Of a stretch of 64,000 bases of DNA, positions 57,029 through 64,000 are shown one piece after another. Both the position numbers and the translations under genes were made by a program. Each line of letters begins with the position of its first letter. The stretch's first letter is position 1. The notes beneath the pieces are model-generated. The model did no database searches. It had not been told where the DNA came from and worked only from the letters and a program-made list of their open reading frames with translations. The stretch lies in NCBI RefSeq assembly GCF_003431975.1, contig NZ_CP027116.1, forward strand, positions 2,852,001 through 2,916,000, written 5' to 3'. The stretch is from Bacillus pumilus. GTDB lineage: Bacteria; Bacillota; Bacilli; Bacillales; Bacillaceae.

Positions 57029-57057
57029 GAAAACCGCTTAAAATAAGCGGTTTTTTA
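57029..57057. terminator. Terminator after metK
   Basis: The stem AAAACCGCTTA / TAAGCGGTTTT is flanked by A- and T-runs, just beyond the metK stop on the minus strand. Confidence 0.82.
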
Positions 57058-57062
57058 TGTTG

Positions 57063-58265
57063 TTATTGTCCTAATGCTTCTTTACGAAGTGTATCGGCTT
57101 TATCCGTTTTTTCCCACGGAAGATCTAAATCATGACGGCCGAAATGTCCGTATGCAGCTGTTTGTTTGTAGATCGGACGACGCAGGTCAAGCATTTTAAT
57201 AATACCCGCTGGACGAAGATCAAAGTTCGCACGAACCACTTCAATTAATTTTTCTTCAGAAGCTTTTCCTGTTCCGAATGTATCAATTGAAATCGATACA
57301 GGCTGTGCAACACCAATTGCATAAGCAAGTTGCACTTCACAAGAATCTGCTAGGCCAGCAGCTACGATGTTTTTCGCTACATAACGAGCCGCATATGCTG
57401 CAGAACGGTCAACCTTCGTTGCATCCTTCCCAGAGAAAGCACCGCCGCCATGACGAGCATAGCCGCCATACGTATCAACGATGATTTTACGTCCAGTTAA
57501 ACCAGCATCCCCTTGAGGTCCACCGATGACGAAACGGCCTGTTGGGTTGATGAAGTATTTTGTGTCTTCATCGATCAGTTCACTTGGAACGACAGGGCGG
57601 ATGACATGCTCTTTTAAGTCGCTTTGAATTTGTTCAAGCGTCACTTCTGGTGCATGCTGTGTAGAGATAACCACTGTATCAATACGAACTGGTTTGTTTT
57701 GTTCATCATATTCAACTGTTACTTGAGTTTTTCCGTCTGGGCGAAGGTAGGCAAGTGTTTCATTCTTGCGTACTTCTGTTAAACGACGAGATAATTTATG
57801 CGCAAGAGAAATCGGCAGCGGCATAAGCTCTTCTGTTTCGTTGTTTGCAAAACCAAACATCAACCCTTGGTCACCCGCACCAATGGCATCAATTTCTTCT
57901 TCAGTCATTGTTCCTTCACGTGCTTCAAGCGCTTTGTCTACACCTTGCGCAATATCAGCTGACTGTTCATCAATTGAAGTAAGAACCGCGCATGTTTCCG
58001 CATCAAATCCATATTTCGCACGTGTGTAGCCAATTTCCTTAATCGTGTCACGCACCGTCTTTGGAATATCGACATAAGTAGACGTTGTAATTTCACCGCT
58101 TACTAATACGAGACCTGTTGTGACAGAAGTTTCACAGGCAACACGTGCATTTGGATCTTTCTTTAAAATTTCATCCAAAATGCTGTCTGAAATTTGATCA
58201 CAGATTTTATCTGGATGTCCTTCCGTCACTGATTCTGAAGTAAATAAACGACGATTTTGACTCAT
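57063..58265 (-). CDS. metK: S-adenosylmethionine synthetase
   Basis: MetK makes S-adenosylmethionine from methionine and ATP. The 400-residue protein has [20 protein letters not shown] near the start, [12 protein letters not shown] near residue 118 and the P-loop-like [22 protein letters not shown] near residue 270 (written here in part). The sequence is complete and highly conserved. The start is ATG 58265 with CAGGAGG upstream. Expression is controlled by the SAM riboswitch upstream. Confidence 0.97.
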   Translation of the reverse strand: MSQNRRLFTSESVTEGHPDKICDQISDSILDEILKKDPNARVACETSVTTGLVLVSGEITTSTYVDIPKTVRDTIKEIGYTRAKYGFDAETCAVLTSIDEQSADIAQGVDKALEAREGTMTEEEIDAIGAGDQGLMFGFANNETEELMPLPISLAHKLSRRLTEVRKNETLAYLRPDGKTQVTVEYDEQNKPVRIDTVVISTQHAPEVTLEQIQSDLKEHVIRPVVPSELIDEDTKYFINPTGRFVIGGPQGDAGLTGRKIIVDTYGGYARHGGGAFSGKDATKVDRSAAYAARYVAKNIVAAGLADSCEVQLAYAIGVAQPVSISIDTFGTGKASEEKLIEVVRANFDLRPAGIIKMLDLRRPIYKQTAAYGHFGRHDLDLPWEKTDKADTLRKEALGQ

Positions 58266-58404
58266 AATGGCTATTTCCTCCTGTACAAGACCACATCATC
58301 CCAAGATGAGGCCTCCAATATGATACGGAACTCGTTCCCTCTTATATTTGAAAACGTTTCTATTAGAGATGTTATTGGCAATTTGTTCATATGATATCCC
58401 AAAA

Positions 58405-58594
58405 ATAAAAAAACCATTTCCTTCATTGCGAGGAAAGGGTCTGAGATCGCATGCCTTTCACTCTTATCGCTCAAGGTGTTCTTGTACCTTGCATCAGGTT
58501 AGCACCTTGGTTTCTCAGCATATTCATGCCTTTTCATAAGAAACCGGTTGCTGGGCTTCATCGGGCCTGTCCCTCCACCAACTCGGGATAAGAG
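58405..58594 (-). promoter_or_regulatory. SAM-I riboswitch (S-box) of metK
   Basis: The aptamer covers 58461-58594 on the minus strand. P1 arms CTCTTATC and GATAAGAG lie at its ends, and the conserved GAGGGACAGGCCCGATGAAG and CAGCAACCGG strings are readable, as is AAGGTGCTAACCTG. A terminator (TTTCCT / AGGAAA, then T7) lies at 58405-58440, about 140 nt before metK. SAM binding favours termination and shuts off metK. Confidence 0.96.
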
Positions 58595-58611
58595 TATCCG
58601 TTCAATAAGAT

Positions 58612-58641
58612 ATCTTATCTTAAACCCTTGCGTCATGTCAA
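58612..58641 (-). promoter_or_regulatory. Promoter of the metK leader
   Basis: On the minus strand TTGACA (58636-58641) is followed after 18 nt by TAAGAT (58612-58617), placing the start of transcription just before the SAM riboswitch. Confidence 0.6.
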
Positions 58642-58746
58642 TGCTTCATCAGAATTATCTCCTCTTTTTTTCACCTCAATATTAGCATCACCAAAAAGCA
58701 TATTTTCTTAGCAGAAATGAAAAAACACACACAAAAATAATTAAAT

Positions 58747-58778
58747 AGTATAGACTATTATTATGAATGTGTTATACT
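58747..58778 (+). promoter_or_regulatory. pckA promoter with CcpN-type operators
   Basis: TAGACT (58751-58756) and TATACT (58773-58778) are 16 nt apart. TGTGTTATACT (58768-58778) fits the CcpN consensus TRTGHYATAYW at all positions and covers the -10. AGTATAGACTA (58747-58757) matches the inverted consensus at 9 of 11 positions and covers the -35. CcpN represses pckA and gapB on glucose in B. subtilis, which supports the reading. Confidence 0.68.
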
Positions 58779-58820
58779 AATCAAAACAAACAAATTCAAC
58801 GGTAAAGGAAGGGTTTTTTT

Positions 58821-60407
58821 ATGAACTCAGTGGATTTAAAAGAAGATTTGCAGTCATTGCTCTCATTAGAAAATACGCACCAAAATTTATCTGTTCCGAA
58901 ACTTGTTGAAAAGATTTTGGCACGTGATGAAGGCGTTTTAACATCAACAGGAGCTGTCCGCGCTACAACTGGTGCCTACACAGGACGTTCGCCTAAAGAT
59001 AAATTTATCGTCAAAGAAGAAAGCTCTCAACATAAAATTGATTGGGGTCAAGTCAATCAGCCGATCTCTAAAGAAGCATTTGACCGTTTATATACAAAGG
59101 TTGTGTCATACTTAAAAGAACGTGATGAACTATTCGTCTTTGAAGGATTTGCTGGCGCAGATGAAAGATACCGTATGCCAATTACAGTAATAAACGAGTT
59201 TGCATGGCACAATCTCTTTGCAAAGCAGTTATTCATCAGACCTGACGGATCCACACCATCTTCAAATGAAAAACCGTTCACCATCTTATCTGCACCACAC
59301 TTTAAAGCAGATCCTGAAACAGATGGCACAAACTCTGAAACGTTCATTATCGTTTCTTTTGAAAAACGCACGATTCTGATCGGTGGTACAGAATATGCAG
59401 GAGAGATGAAAAAGTCCATTTTCTCAGTCATGAACTACCTGCTTCCAGAGCAAGATATTTTATCCATGCACTGCTCAGCAAACGTCGGTCAAGAAGGCGA
59501 TGTTGCATTATTCTTCGGCCTTTCAGGCACTGGGAAAACGACGCTTTCTGCAAGCGCAAGCCGCAAACTAATCGGTGATGATGAACATGGCTGGTCTAGC
59601 TCAGGTGTCTTCAATATTGAGGGCGGATGCTATGCGAAATGTGTGAACTTAAGCGAAGAAAAAGAACCGCAAATTTACAAAGCCATCAGCTTCGGATCAG
59701 TTCTTGAAAATGTTGTGCTTGATGAAGAAACACGTGAAGCGGATTATGATGACACATTCTTCACTGAAAACACACGCGCCGCTTACCCAATCGAAATGAT
59801 TGATAACATCGTTAAGCCAAGTATCGCAGGACATCCTTCTGCCATTGTCTTCTTAACAGCTGATGCATTTGGCGTTTTACCTCCAATCAGCCGTTTAACA
59901 AAAGAACAGGCAATGTATCATTTCTTGAGCGGTTACACTAGTAAATTAGCTGGAACTGAGCGTGGTGTTACATCACCAGAAACGACATTCTCGACTTGCT
60001 TCGGTTCACCATTCTTGCCGCTTCCAGCTCACGTCTATGCTGAAATGCTTGGCAAAAAAATCGATGAGCACGGCGCTAAAGTATTCCTTGTGAATACTGG
60101 CTGGACTGGTGGAGGCTATGGTACAGGCAAACGCATGAACCTTGCACACACAAGAGCAATGGTGCAGGCAGCGATTGAAGGTGACCTCGACAACGCCGAA
60201 ATGATCACTGACGACATCTTTGGATTACACATCCCGCTTCATATTCCTGGCGTACCAGATGAAGTGCTTCAACCATCTCAAACATGGGATGACCAAGAGG
60301 CTTATCAAGAAAAAGCACACTTCCTTGCCAATGAATTTAAAAAGAACTTCCAAAAATTCAGCCACGCAGCTAGTGACATTGAAGCCAAAGGCGGACCACG
60401 CGTATAA
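58821..60407 (+). CDS. pckA: Phosphoenolpyruvate carboxykinase (ATP)
   Basis: PckA converts oxaloacetate and ATP to phosphoenolpyruvate, the entry step of gluconeogenesis. The 528-residue protein has the kinase P-loop [12 protein letters not shown] near residue 235, LIGDDEHGW for metal binding, [13 protein letters not shown] near residue 50 and [14 protein letters not shown]. The start is ATG 58821 with AAGGAAGGG upstream. It is divergent from metK and repressible through the CcpN-type sites. Confidence 0.97.
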   Translation: MNSVDLKEDLQSLLSLENTHQNLSVPKLVEKILARDEGVLTSTGAVRATTGAYTGRSPKDKFIVKEESSQHKIDWGQVNQPISKEAFDRLYTKVVSYLKERDELFVFEGFAGADERYRMPITVINEFAWHNLFAKQLFIRPDGSTPSSNEKPFTILSAPHFKADPETDGTNSETFIIVSFEKRTILIGGTEYAGEMKKSIFSVMNYLLPEQDILSMHCSANVGQEGDVALFFGLSGTGKTTLSASASRKLIGDDEHGWSSSGVFNIEGGCYAKCVNLSEEKEPQIYKAISFGSVLENVVLDEETREADYDDTFFTENTRAAYPIEMIDNIVKPSIAGHPSAIVFLTADAFGVLPPISRLTKEQAMYHFLSGYTSKLAGTERGVTSPETTFSTCFGSPFLPLPAHVYAEMLGKKIDEHGAKVFLVNTGWTGGGYGTGKRMNLAHTRAMVQAAIEGDLDNAEMITDDIFGLHIPLHIPGVPDEVLQPSQTWDDQEAYQEKAHFLANEFKKNFQKFSHAASDIEAKGGPRV

Positions 60408-60413
60408 TAAAAT

Positions 60414-60448
60414 ACAAAAGCTGAGGAGATTGATTTCCTCAGCTTTTG
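60414..60448. terminator. Bidirectional terminator, pckA/ytmB
   Basis: A perfect 14-bp stem ACAAAAGCTGAGGA / TCCTCAGCTTTTGT with a 7-nt loop lies between converging genes. Confidence 0.88.
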
Positions 60449-60691
60449 TTAGTTGGTTGAATGCAAGGACACAAGACGGTAAGTCACTTTTGTAATATTG
60501 TCTGTAAGCTCCAGCTTTTCAACATGTGCTGTTCCTGTTTTTTCTCCGTCTTTCGTTTTTCGCACCTCAAGCGGAATATTTAATGGATAGATGCGGTACC
60601 CTTCCTTCATGAGCTCAAATACATTTTCTTCAATTCTTGTCTCTTTTCCCTTTGTGACAATCATTGTATTAAATTCAACAGGCATTCCCAT
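60449..60691 (-). CDS. ytmB: DUF2584 protein YtmB
   Basis: The 80-residue protein is a small beta-rich sequence (MGMPVEFNTMIVTKGKETRI at the start, VTYRLVSLHSTN at the end) matching YtmB. Function unknown. The start is ATG 60691 with AGGGGG upstream. It lies 39 bp after ytmA in the same direction. Confidence 0.85.
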   Translation of the reverse strand: MGMPVEFNTMIVTKGKETRIEENVFELMKEGYRIYPLNIPLEVRKTKDGEKTGTAHVEKLELTDNITKVTYRLVSLHSTN

Positions 60692-60730
60692 ACTGAAAAT
60701 CCCCCTACTTTCTAAATTTCGTTATACTGC

Positions 60731-61525
60731 CTATTTTACCACATTTCCGCTTTTCCGGCTGTGCATCCATGTCGTCAGCCTTCGGACAATCTCCCGATTA
60801 TGCTGTGGTGGAAAATAGTGGTTGTACCCATGAAAATACCATGTCTCCACTGACTTCCCGTGCTGACGCAGCGCACCCTCTAATAAATACGCATGCTCAA
60901 TCGATACATTCTGATCCTCTTCTCCGTGGATGATGAGCACAGGTGCTTCAATTTGACCCACATCATTTAAAGGCGTTCTGTCCTCATAGGCCTCTGGCAC
61001 CTTGTGCGGGGGACCGCCAATCACACGCTTCATCATTCTTCTCATATCCACACGCTCTTCATAGGTGAGCTTCATATCACTGACGCCTCCCCATGTCACA
61101 AAGGAAGCGGCCTCCTCTCTCATTTCGACAGCAGTCCAAATGCCCATAATCCCTCCGCGCGAAAAACCAAAAATGTGAATGCGATCCTGCTTCACTTTTT
61201 TATGATGCTTTAACAATTGAAAGGCAGCGAAAGCATCCTTCCGATCTTCTCCGGCGAAATCCTCGTTCCCTTCGCCTCCCTGATTTCCTCGGTAAAAGGG
61301 AGCAAATACGACAAATCCCTGTGCGGCAAATTGCACAATCCGGCCCGGTCTCACCATTCCAACATTCTTAATGCCGCCTCTTAAATACAAAAAGCCGTCA
61401 TAGGAACCTTCTCCGGCTGGTTCAGCGAGCAGCCCTTTGATCCGAAGTCCATCTGCCTCATAGGTCACTGTAAATAAGTGAATATGCGGATGGGGTGACG
61501 GAAACCTTCTTTTTTCCACAATCAC
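60731..61525 (-). CDS. ytmA: Prolyl-oligopeptidase-like alpha/beta hydrolase YtmA
   Basis: YtmA is a serine hydrolase of 264 residues of the S9-like group. The nucleophile Ser is in IFGFSRGGIMGIW near residue 130, Asp in IIHGEEDQNVSIEHA near 210 and His in FHGYNHYFPPQHN near 240. The substrate is unknown. The start is GTG 61525 with AAGGAGAG 7 nt upstream; the longer frame runs into the crt gene and is rejected. The 26-bp gap suggests cotranscription with the carotenoid-type gene upstream. Confidence 0.85.
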   Translation of the reverse strand: MIVEKRRFPSPHPHIHLFTVTYEADGLRIKGLLAEPAGEGSYDGFLYLRGGIKNVGMVRPGRIVQFAAQGFVVFAPFYRGNQGGEGNEDFAGEDRKDAFAAFQLLKHHKKVKQDRIHIFGFSRGGIMGIWTAVEMREEAASFVTWGGVSDMKLTYEERVDMRRMMKRVIGGPPHKVPEAYEDRTPLNDVGQIEAPVLIIHGEEDQNVSIEHAYLLEGALRQHGKSVETWYFHGYNHYFPPQHNREIVRRLTTWMHSRKSGNVVK

Positions 61526-61551
61526 TTGATTTCTCTCCTTTTCATCTGTTC

Positions 61552-63033
61552 TTACGTCGAATGCTTGATGATCGTTTCTGCGACAAGCTGCCCTGATTTT
61601 GTCACCATCGGCGTGCCGCCGCCTGGATGACTGGTTCCTCCAACAAACCAAAGCCCTTCAATGTCTTTTGACTGATTATTGATGCGGAAGAATGCCTGCT
61701 TGAACGAGTTGGAAGACATGCCATAAATGGCGCCATGATAAGCGCCGGTTTTCTGCTGCAGATCAAGCGGAGTTTGAACCGCTTCATATTCTGCCACCTG
61801 ATTCAGATCAAAAAGACCTTTTTCCTCTAATTTCGTTTTCACATGCTGCGGGTACGTCTCCTTTAGCATGTCCCAATCTTGCTCGTTTGTCACATAAGGC
61901 GCATTCGCCAGTACAAACAGGTTACTTCTTCCCGATCCTCCGCTTAAAGCTGGTTCTGAATGACCTGAATAACATATGTAGAGCGTCGGGTCCTGGGGCA
62001 GTTGTTTTTTCTGAAAGATATCCTTAAATTCTTGCTCATAATTCTCCGGGAAAAACACAGTATGATGGGACAGTTGTTCATAGACTTTGGGTACGCCTAA
62101 TAATAGAACAAAACCAGATAATGATGGTTCAATGGCAGCCAGCTTTTGATTTAAAAAACTTGGGCGATCTTTTTCATCAATCAGATGACGGTAAACAGTC
62201 AGCGCGTCTGCACCTGCAATCACTTGATCTGTTTCATACATCTGCTGAGCCGTCTCGACTCCTTTAATTCGGCGATCCTTCACATGGATTTTGATAACTT
62301 GTTCATTCAGATGAATCTGAACGCCTAATTCCTTTGCCAAAGTCTCAAATGCCTCAACTAAACGATACGTACCGCCCTTGATTCCATAAATTCCTTTTTC
62401 CCCTTCTAAATGTGCCATCATATTAAAAATAGCCGGCGCCTCATAGGGAGAAGAACCGATATATGTAGCATACCGTCCAAACATCGCCAATGTATGCGGA
62501 TGACGGAAATATTGACGTAGCATGCGTTGAACGGATGTAAACGGTTTGACAGCCAGAAGTGCTTTCATGAGCTTTAGATCCGCCTTATCCTTCCACGTCA
62601 ATAATAAACGATTTAAAAACTGGTCCTCAGCCTTTTGAAATAGCGCCTTTGATTCCTGTAAAAATGCACGGTATTGCTTTGCATCTTCAGGACTGAAATC
62701 TGCAATTTGTGATTCCATCTGCTCAATATTCGGCGTAAACTCAACCGTATGGCCATCAGAAAAAACGTTTTTGGTCAGAGGTGAAATCGGATAAAATGTG
62801 ACGTAATCCTCCATCCGTCTATGACAAGAAGCAAACACCTCTTCAAAGTATGACTTCATTGTAATGGTACTCGGTCCTAAATCAAAAGAGTAGCCAGCTC
62901 CATGATGACGCTGCAATTTCCCGCCTAAAGCCGCTTCTTTTTCTAAAATGGTGACCTGAAACCCGCGTGACTGTAAGCGAATCGCTGCTGATAATCCACC
63001 AAGCCCGCCGCCGATGATGATCACTTTTTTCAT
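61552..63033 (-). CDS. Carotenoid desaturase/oxygenase of the CrtN/CrtP family
   Basis: This FAD enzyme of 493 residues belongs to the phytoene desaturase superfamily. The start KKVIIIGGGLGGLSAAIRL binds FAD; ALGGKLQRH and DLGPSTITM follow. The C-terminal GLWFVGGTSHPGGGTPMVTKSGQ is the family signature. It resembles C30 enzymes: CrtN (diapophytoene desaturase) or CrtP/CrtNb (diaponeurosporene oxygenase). The stretch YICYSGHSEPALSGGSGRSN makes me lean to the latter. The start is ATG 63031-63033, overlapping the preceding glycosyltransferase stop by 4 bp. Confidence 0.85.
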   Translation of the reverse strand: MKKVIIIGGGLGGLSAAIRLQSRGFQVTILEKEAALGGKLQRHHGAGYSFDLGPSTITMKSYFEEVFASCHRRMEDYVTFYPISPLTKNVFSDGHTVEFTPNIEQMESQIADFSPEDAKQYRAFLQESKALFQKAEDQFLNRLLLTWKDKADLKLMKALLAVKPFTSVQRMLRQYFRHPHTLAMFGRYATYIGSSPYEAPAIFNMMAHLEGEKGIYGIKGGTYRLVEAFETLAKELGVQIHLNEQVIKIHVKDRRIKGVETAQQMYETDQVIAGADALTVYRHLIDEKDRPSFLNQKLAAIEPSLSGFVLLLGVPKVYEQLSHHTVFFPENYEQEFKDIFQKKQLPQDPTLYICYSGHSEPALSGGSGRSNLFVLANAPYVTNEQDWDMLKETYPQHVKTKLEEKGLFDLNQVAEYEAVQTPLDLQQKTGAYHGAIYGMSSNSFKQAFFRINNQSKDIEGLWFVGGTSHPGGGTPMVTKSGQLVAETIIKHST

Positions 63034-64000
63034 TCGTACCTTCTCCCTTTCCATTCATACCCTTCTTTTTTCAGCCCGATTTTCATTGAAGCAAAGCCAA
63101 TAGCGATCAGACTCAAAATGCTGACCGGCAATAAAAAGGCCATTGCAGATGTTCTTCCATTCTCAATATCAATTGTCGCTTTGATCGACACACCCAGCCC
63201 GTAGCAAAGAGTGGCTAAGCATATACTGAGCATATCGAGCTGAAGCAATGCCACCATAAAACAAATGACAGGAGCCAAATAAAGCATCGTGTATACACAA
63301 AAGACACTGCTTAACAAAGCAATATTTCGATTTACACCTGGGAATACATTTTTCCGATAGCCTTCCCAAACCTCTTGTCCACTCTCATACATTCTCATAT
63401 ACACAAATGGATGAATACTTGCAAGTGTGAACGGAAAGCCTATTTCCTTCACTCGTCTAGCCAAGGCCATATCATCCACTAGTGAATCCTTGATCGCTTC
63501 ATGCCCGCCAATATCGTAATAGCAAGTCTTTTCAATGGCAATAAAACCGCCATGTGCAGCGGCAAAAGCAGGGTTCTTAGATTTCCCTACCCATTTTACT
63601 GGCAGATGACAGCCAATGGTAAACATCATCATAGGAACCACAAGCTGTTCAAAAAGAGTGCCTGTTTTTTGCTCTGGGAATCCTGACAGCATGCCCGTTT
63701 TTTGCGTGCATAGTTGGTTGTATATCGCCTCAATCGCCCCTCTTTTTAACCGGACATCCGCATCTAAAAATAACAGCCAATTAGAAGCCGCCACCTCAGC
63801 AAGCTGAGAACAGGCATATGATTTACCAAGCCAGCCTTGCTTTAACGCCCGTCCTGACTGCACACGAATCCACGGATATGTTTCTGCGAAGCGCTCCACC
63901 ATTGCTCTTGTCTGATCTGTCGAATGATCATCAAGTACAATAAGTTCTTTCGGATGATGACGTTGATCAACGATCGACTGAAGACAGGCTTCTATCCGTT
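63030..64000 (-). CDS. Family 2 glycosyltransferase, CrtQ-like, 5' end beyond the window
   Basis: 323 codons are present and the frame is open to position 64000. The first visible residues RIEACLQSIVDQRHHPKELI, then VLDDHSTDQT, are the classical GT2 nucleotide-binding start, so only about 30-40 residues are missing. LLFLDADVRL holds the metal DxD motif. Four C-terminal membrane helices follow. With the adjacent CrtP/CrtN-like gene it fits a CrtQ-type enzyme that glucosylates a C30 carotenoid acid (inference). The last 4 bp overlap the next gene. Confidence 0.82.
   Translation of the reverse strand, partial: RIEACLQSIVDQRHHPKELIVLDDHSTDQTRAMVERFAETYPWIRVQSGRALKQGWLGKSYACSQLAEVAASNWLLFLDADVRLKRGAIEAIYNQLCTQKTGMLSGFPEQKTGTLFEQLVVPMMMFTIGCHLPVKWVGKSKNPAFAAAHGGFIAIEKTCYYDIGGHEAIKDSLVDDMALARRVKEIGFPFTLASIHPFVYMRMYESGQEVWEGYRKNVFPGVNRNIALLSSVFCVYTMLYLAPVICFMVALLQLDMLSICLATLCYGLGVSIKATIDIENGRTSAMAFLLPVSILSLIAIGFASMKIGLKKEGYEWKGRRYE

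Noticed and set aside
58349..58362. cre-like TGAAAACGTTTCTA upstream of metK
   Set aside because: Two mismatches at the critical 3' half, and it lies downstream of the riboswitch terminator; metK is not known as a CcpA target.
58271..58474. Minus-strand open frame of 67 codons before metK
   Set aside because: It overlaps the SAM riboswitch terminator; the sequence is explained by regulatory RNA.

Overview
The window is chromosomal DNA of a low-GC Gram-positive spore former, almost certainly a Bacillus of the B. pumilus group (inference). Nearly every gene has a recognisable B. subtilis counterpart, in the same order as the B. subtilis 'yt' region from murC to ytmA. The differences from B. 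subtilis 168 (from memory) are typical of a related species: amyX, yttB and ytnA are absent from their expected places; one ytr permease is present instead of two; and an orphan PTS IIC protein, an S51 peptidase, a CbrC-like protein and C30-carotenoid-type genes are added. No phage, tRNA, rRNA, CRISPR array or transposase gene was seen.

Layout. 1-8.7 kb: start of murC, DNA translocase sftA, the ytpP-ytpQ-ytpR group with an overlapping PTS IIC gene, ytoQ, aminopeptidase ytoP and ytzB. 8.7-19.3 kb: malic enzyme malS, lactonase ytnP, tRNA methyltransferase trmB, the convergent pair ytzH/ytmP, lipid kinase ytlR, ytlQ, thpR, ytkP, an S51 peptidase and dipeptidase ytjP. 19.3-28.3 kb: purine permease pbuO, ytzE, rsuA, lipid II flippase murJ, ytfP, betaine transporter opuD, a CbrC-like gene, cse60 and a rhodanese. 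28.3-40.2 kb: a pectin (rhamnogalacturonan) island. YtcQ binds oligosaccharide, YteP and YtcP import it, YteR removes the unsaturated uronate, YteT/YtbQ/YtaP are accessory enzymes, and YtdP is a membrane-bound AraC-type regulator. The ATPase is not here and is presumably the shared MsmX. A scar holding two gene remnants lies inside the island. 40.3-50.6 kb: leuS with a T-box leader, ytvB, a frameshifted small gene before the photoreceptor ytvA, yttA, the ytrGABCEF cell-wall-stress ABC operon and ytzC. 50.6-64 kb: ytqA-ytqB, ytpB/ytpA, ytoA, asnB, metK with a SAM riboswitch, pckA with CcpN-type operators, ytmB, ytmA and two carotenoid-type genes running off the end.

The most unusual structure is a small repeated element present twice, after ytvA (about 44.70-44.77 kb) and after ytqB (about 52.23-52.40 kb). 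Each copy lies between two complete copies of the host gene's own terminator hairpin: a 21-bp direct repeat at one locus and a 29-bp repeat at the other, with unrelated hairpin sequences. The elements share a 61-bp core (56 of 61 identical) that folds into a 16-bp stem, and one stem pair differs by a compensatory change. At the ytqB/ytpB locus the long U-tracts lie on the outer sides of the two hairpin copies, so transcripts from both sides are expected to cross the element before terminating.
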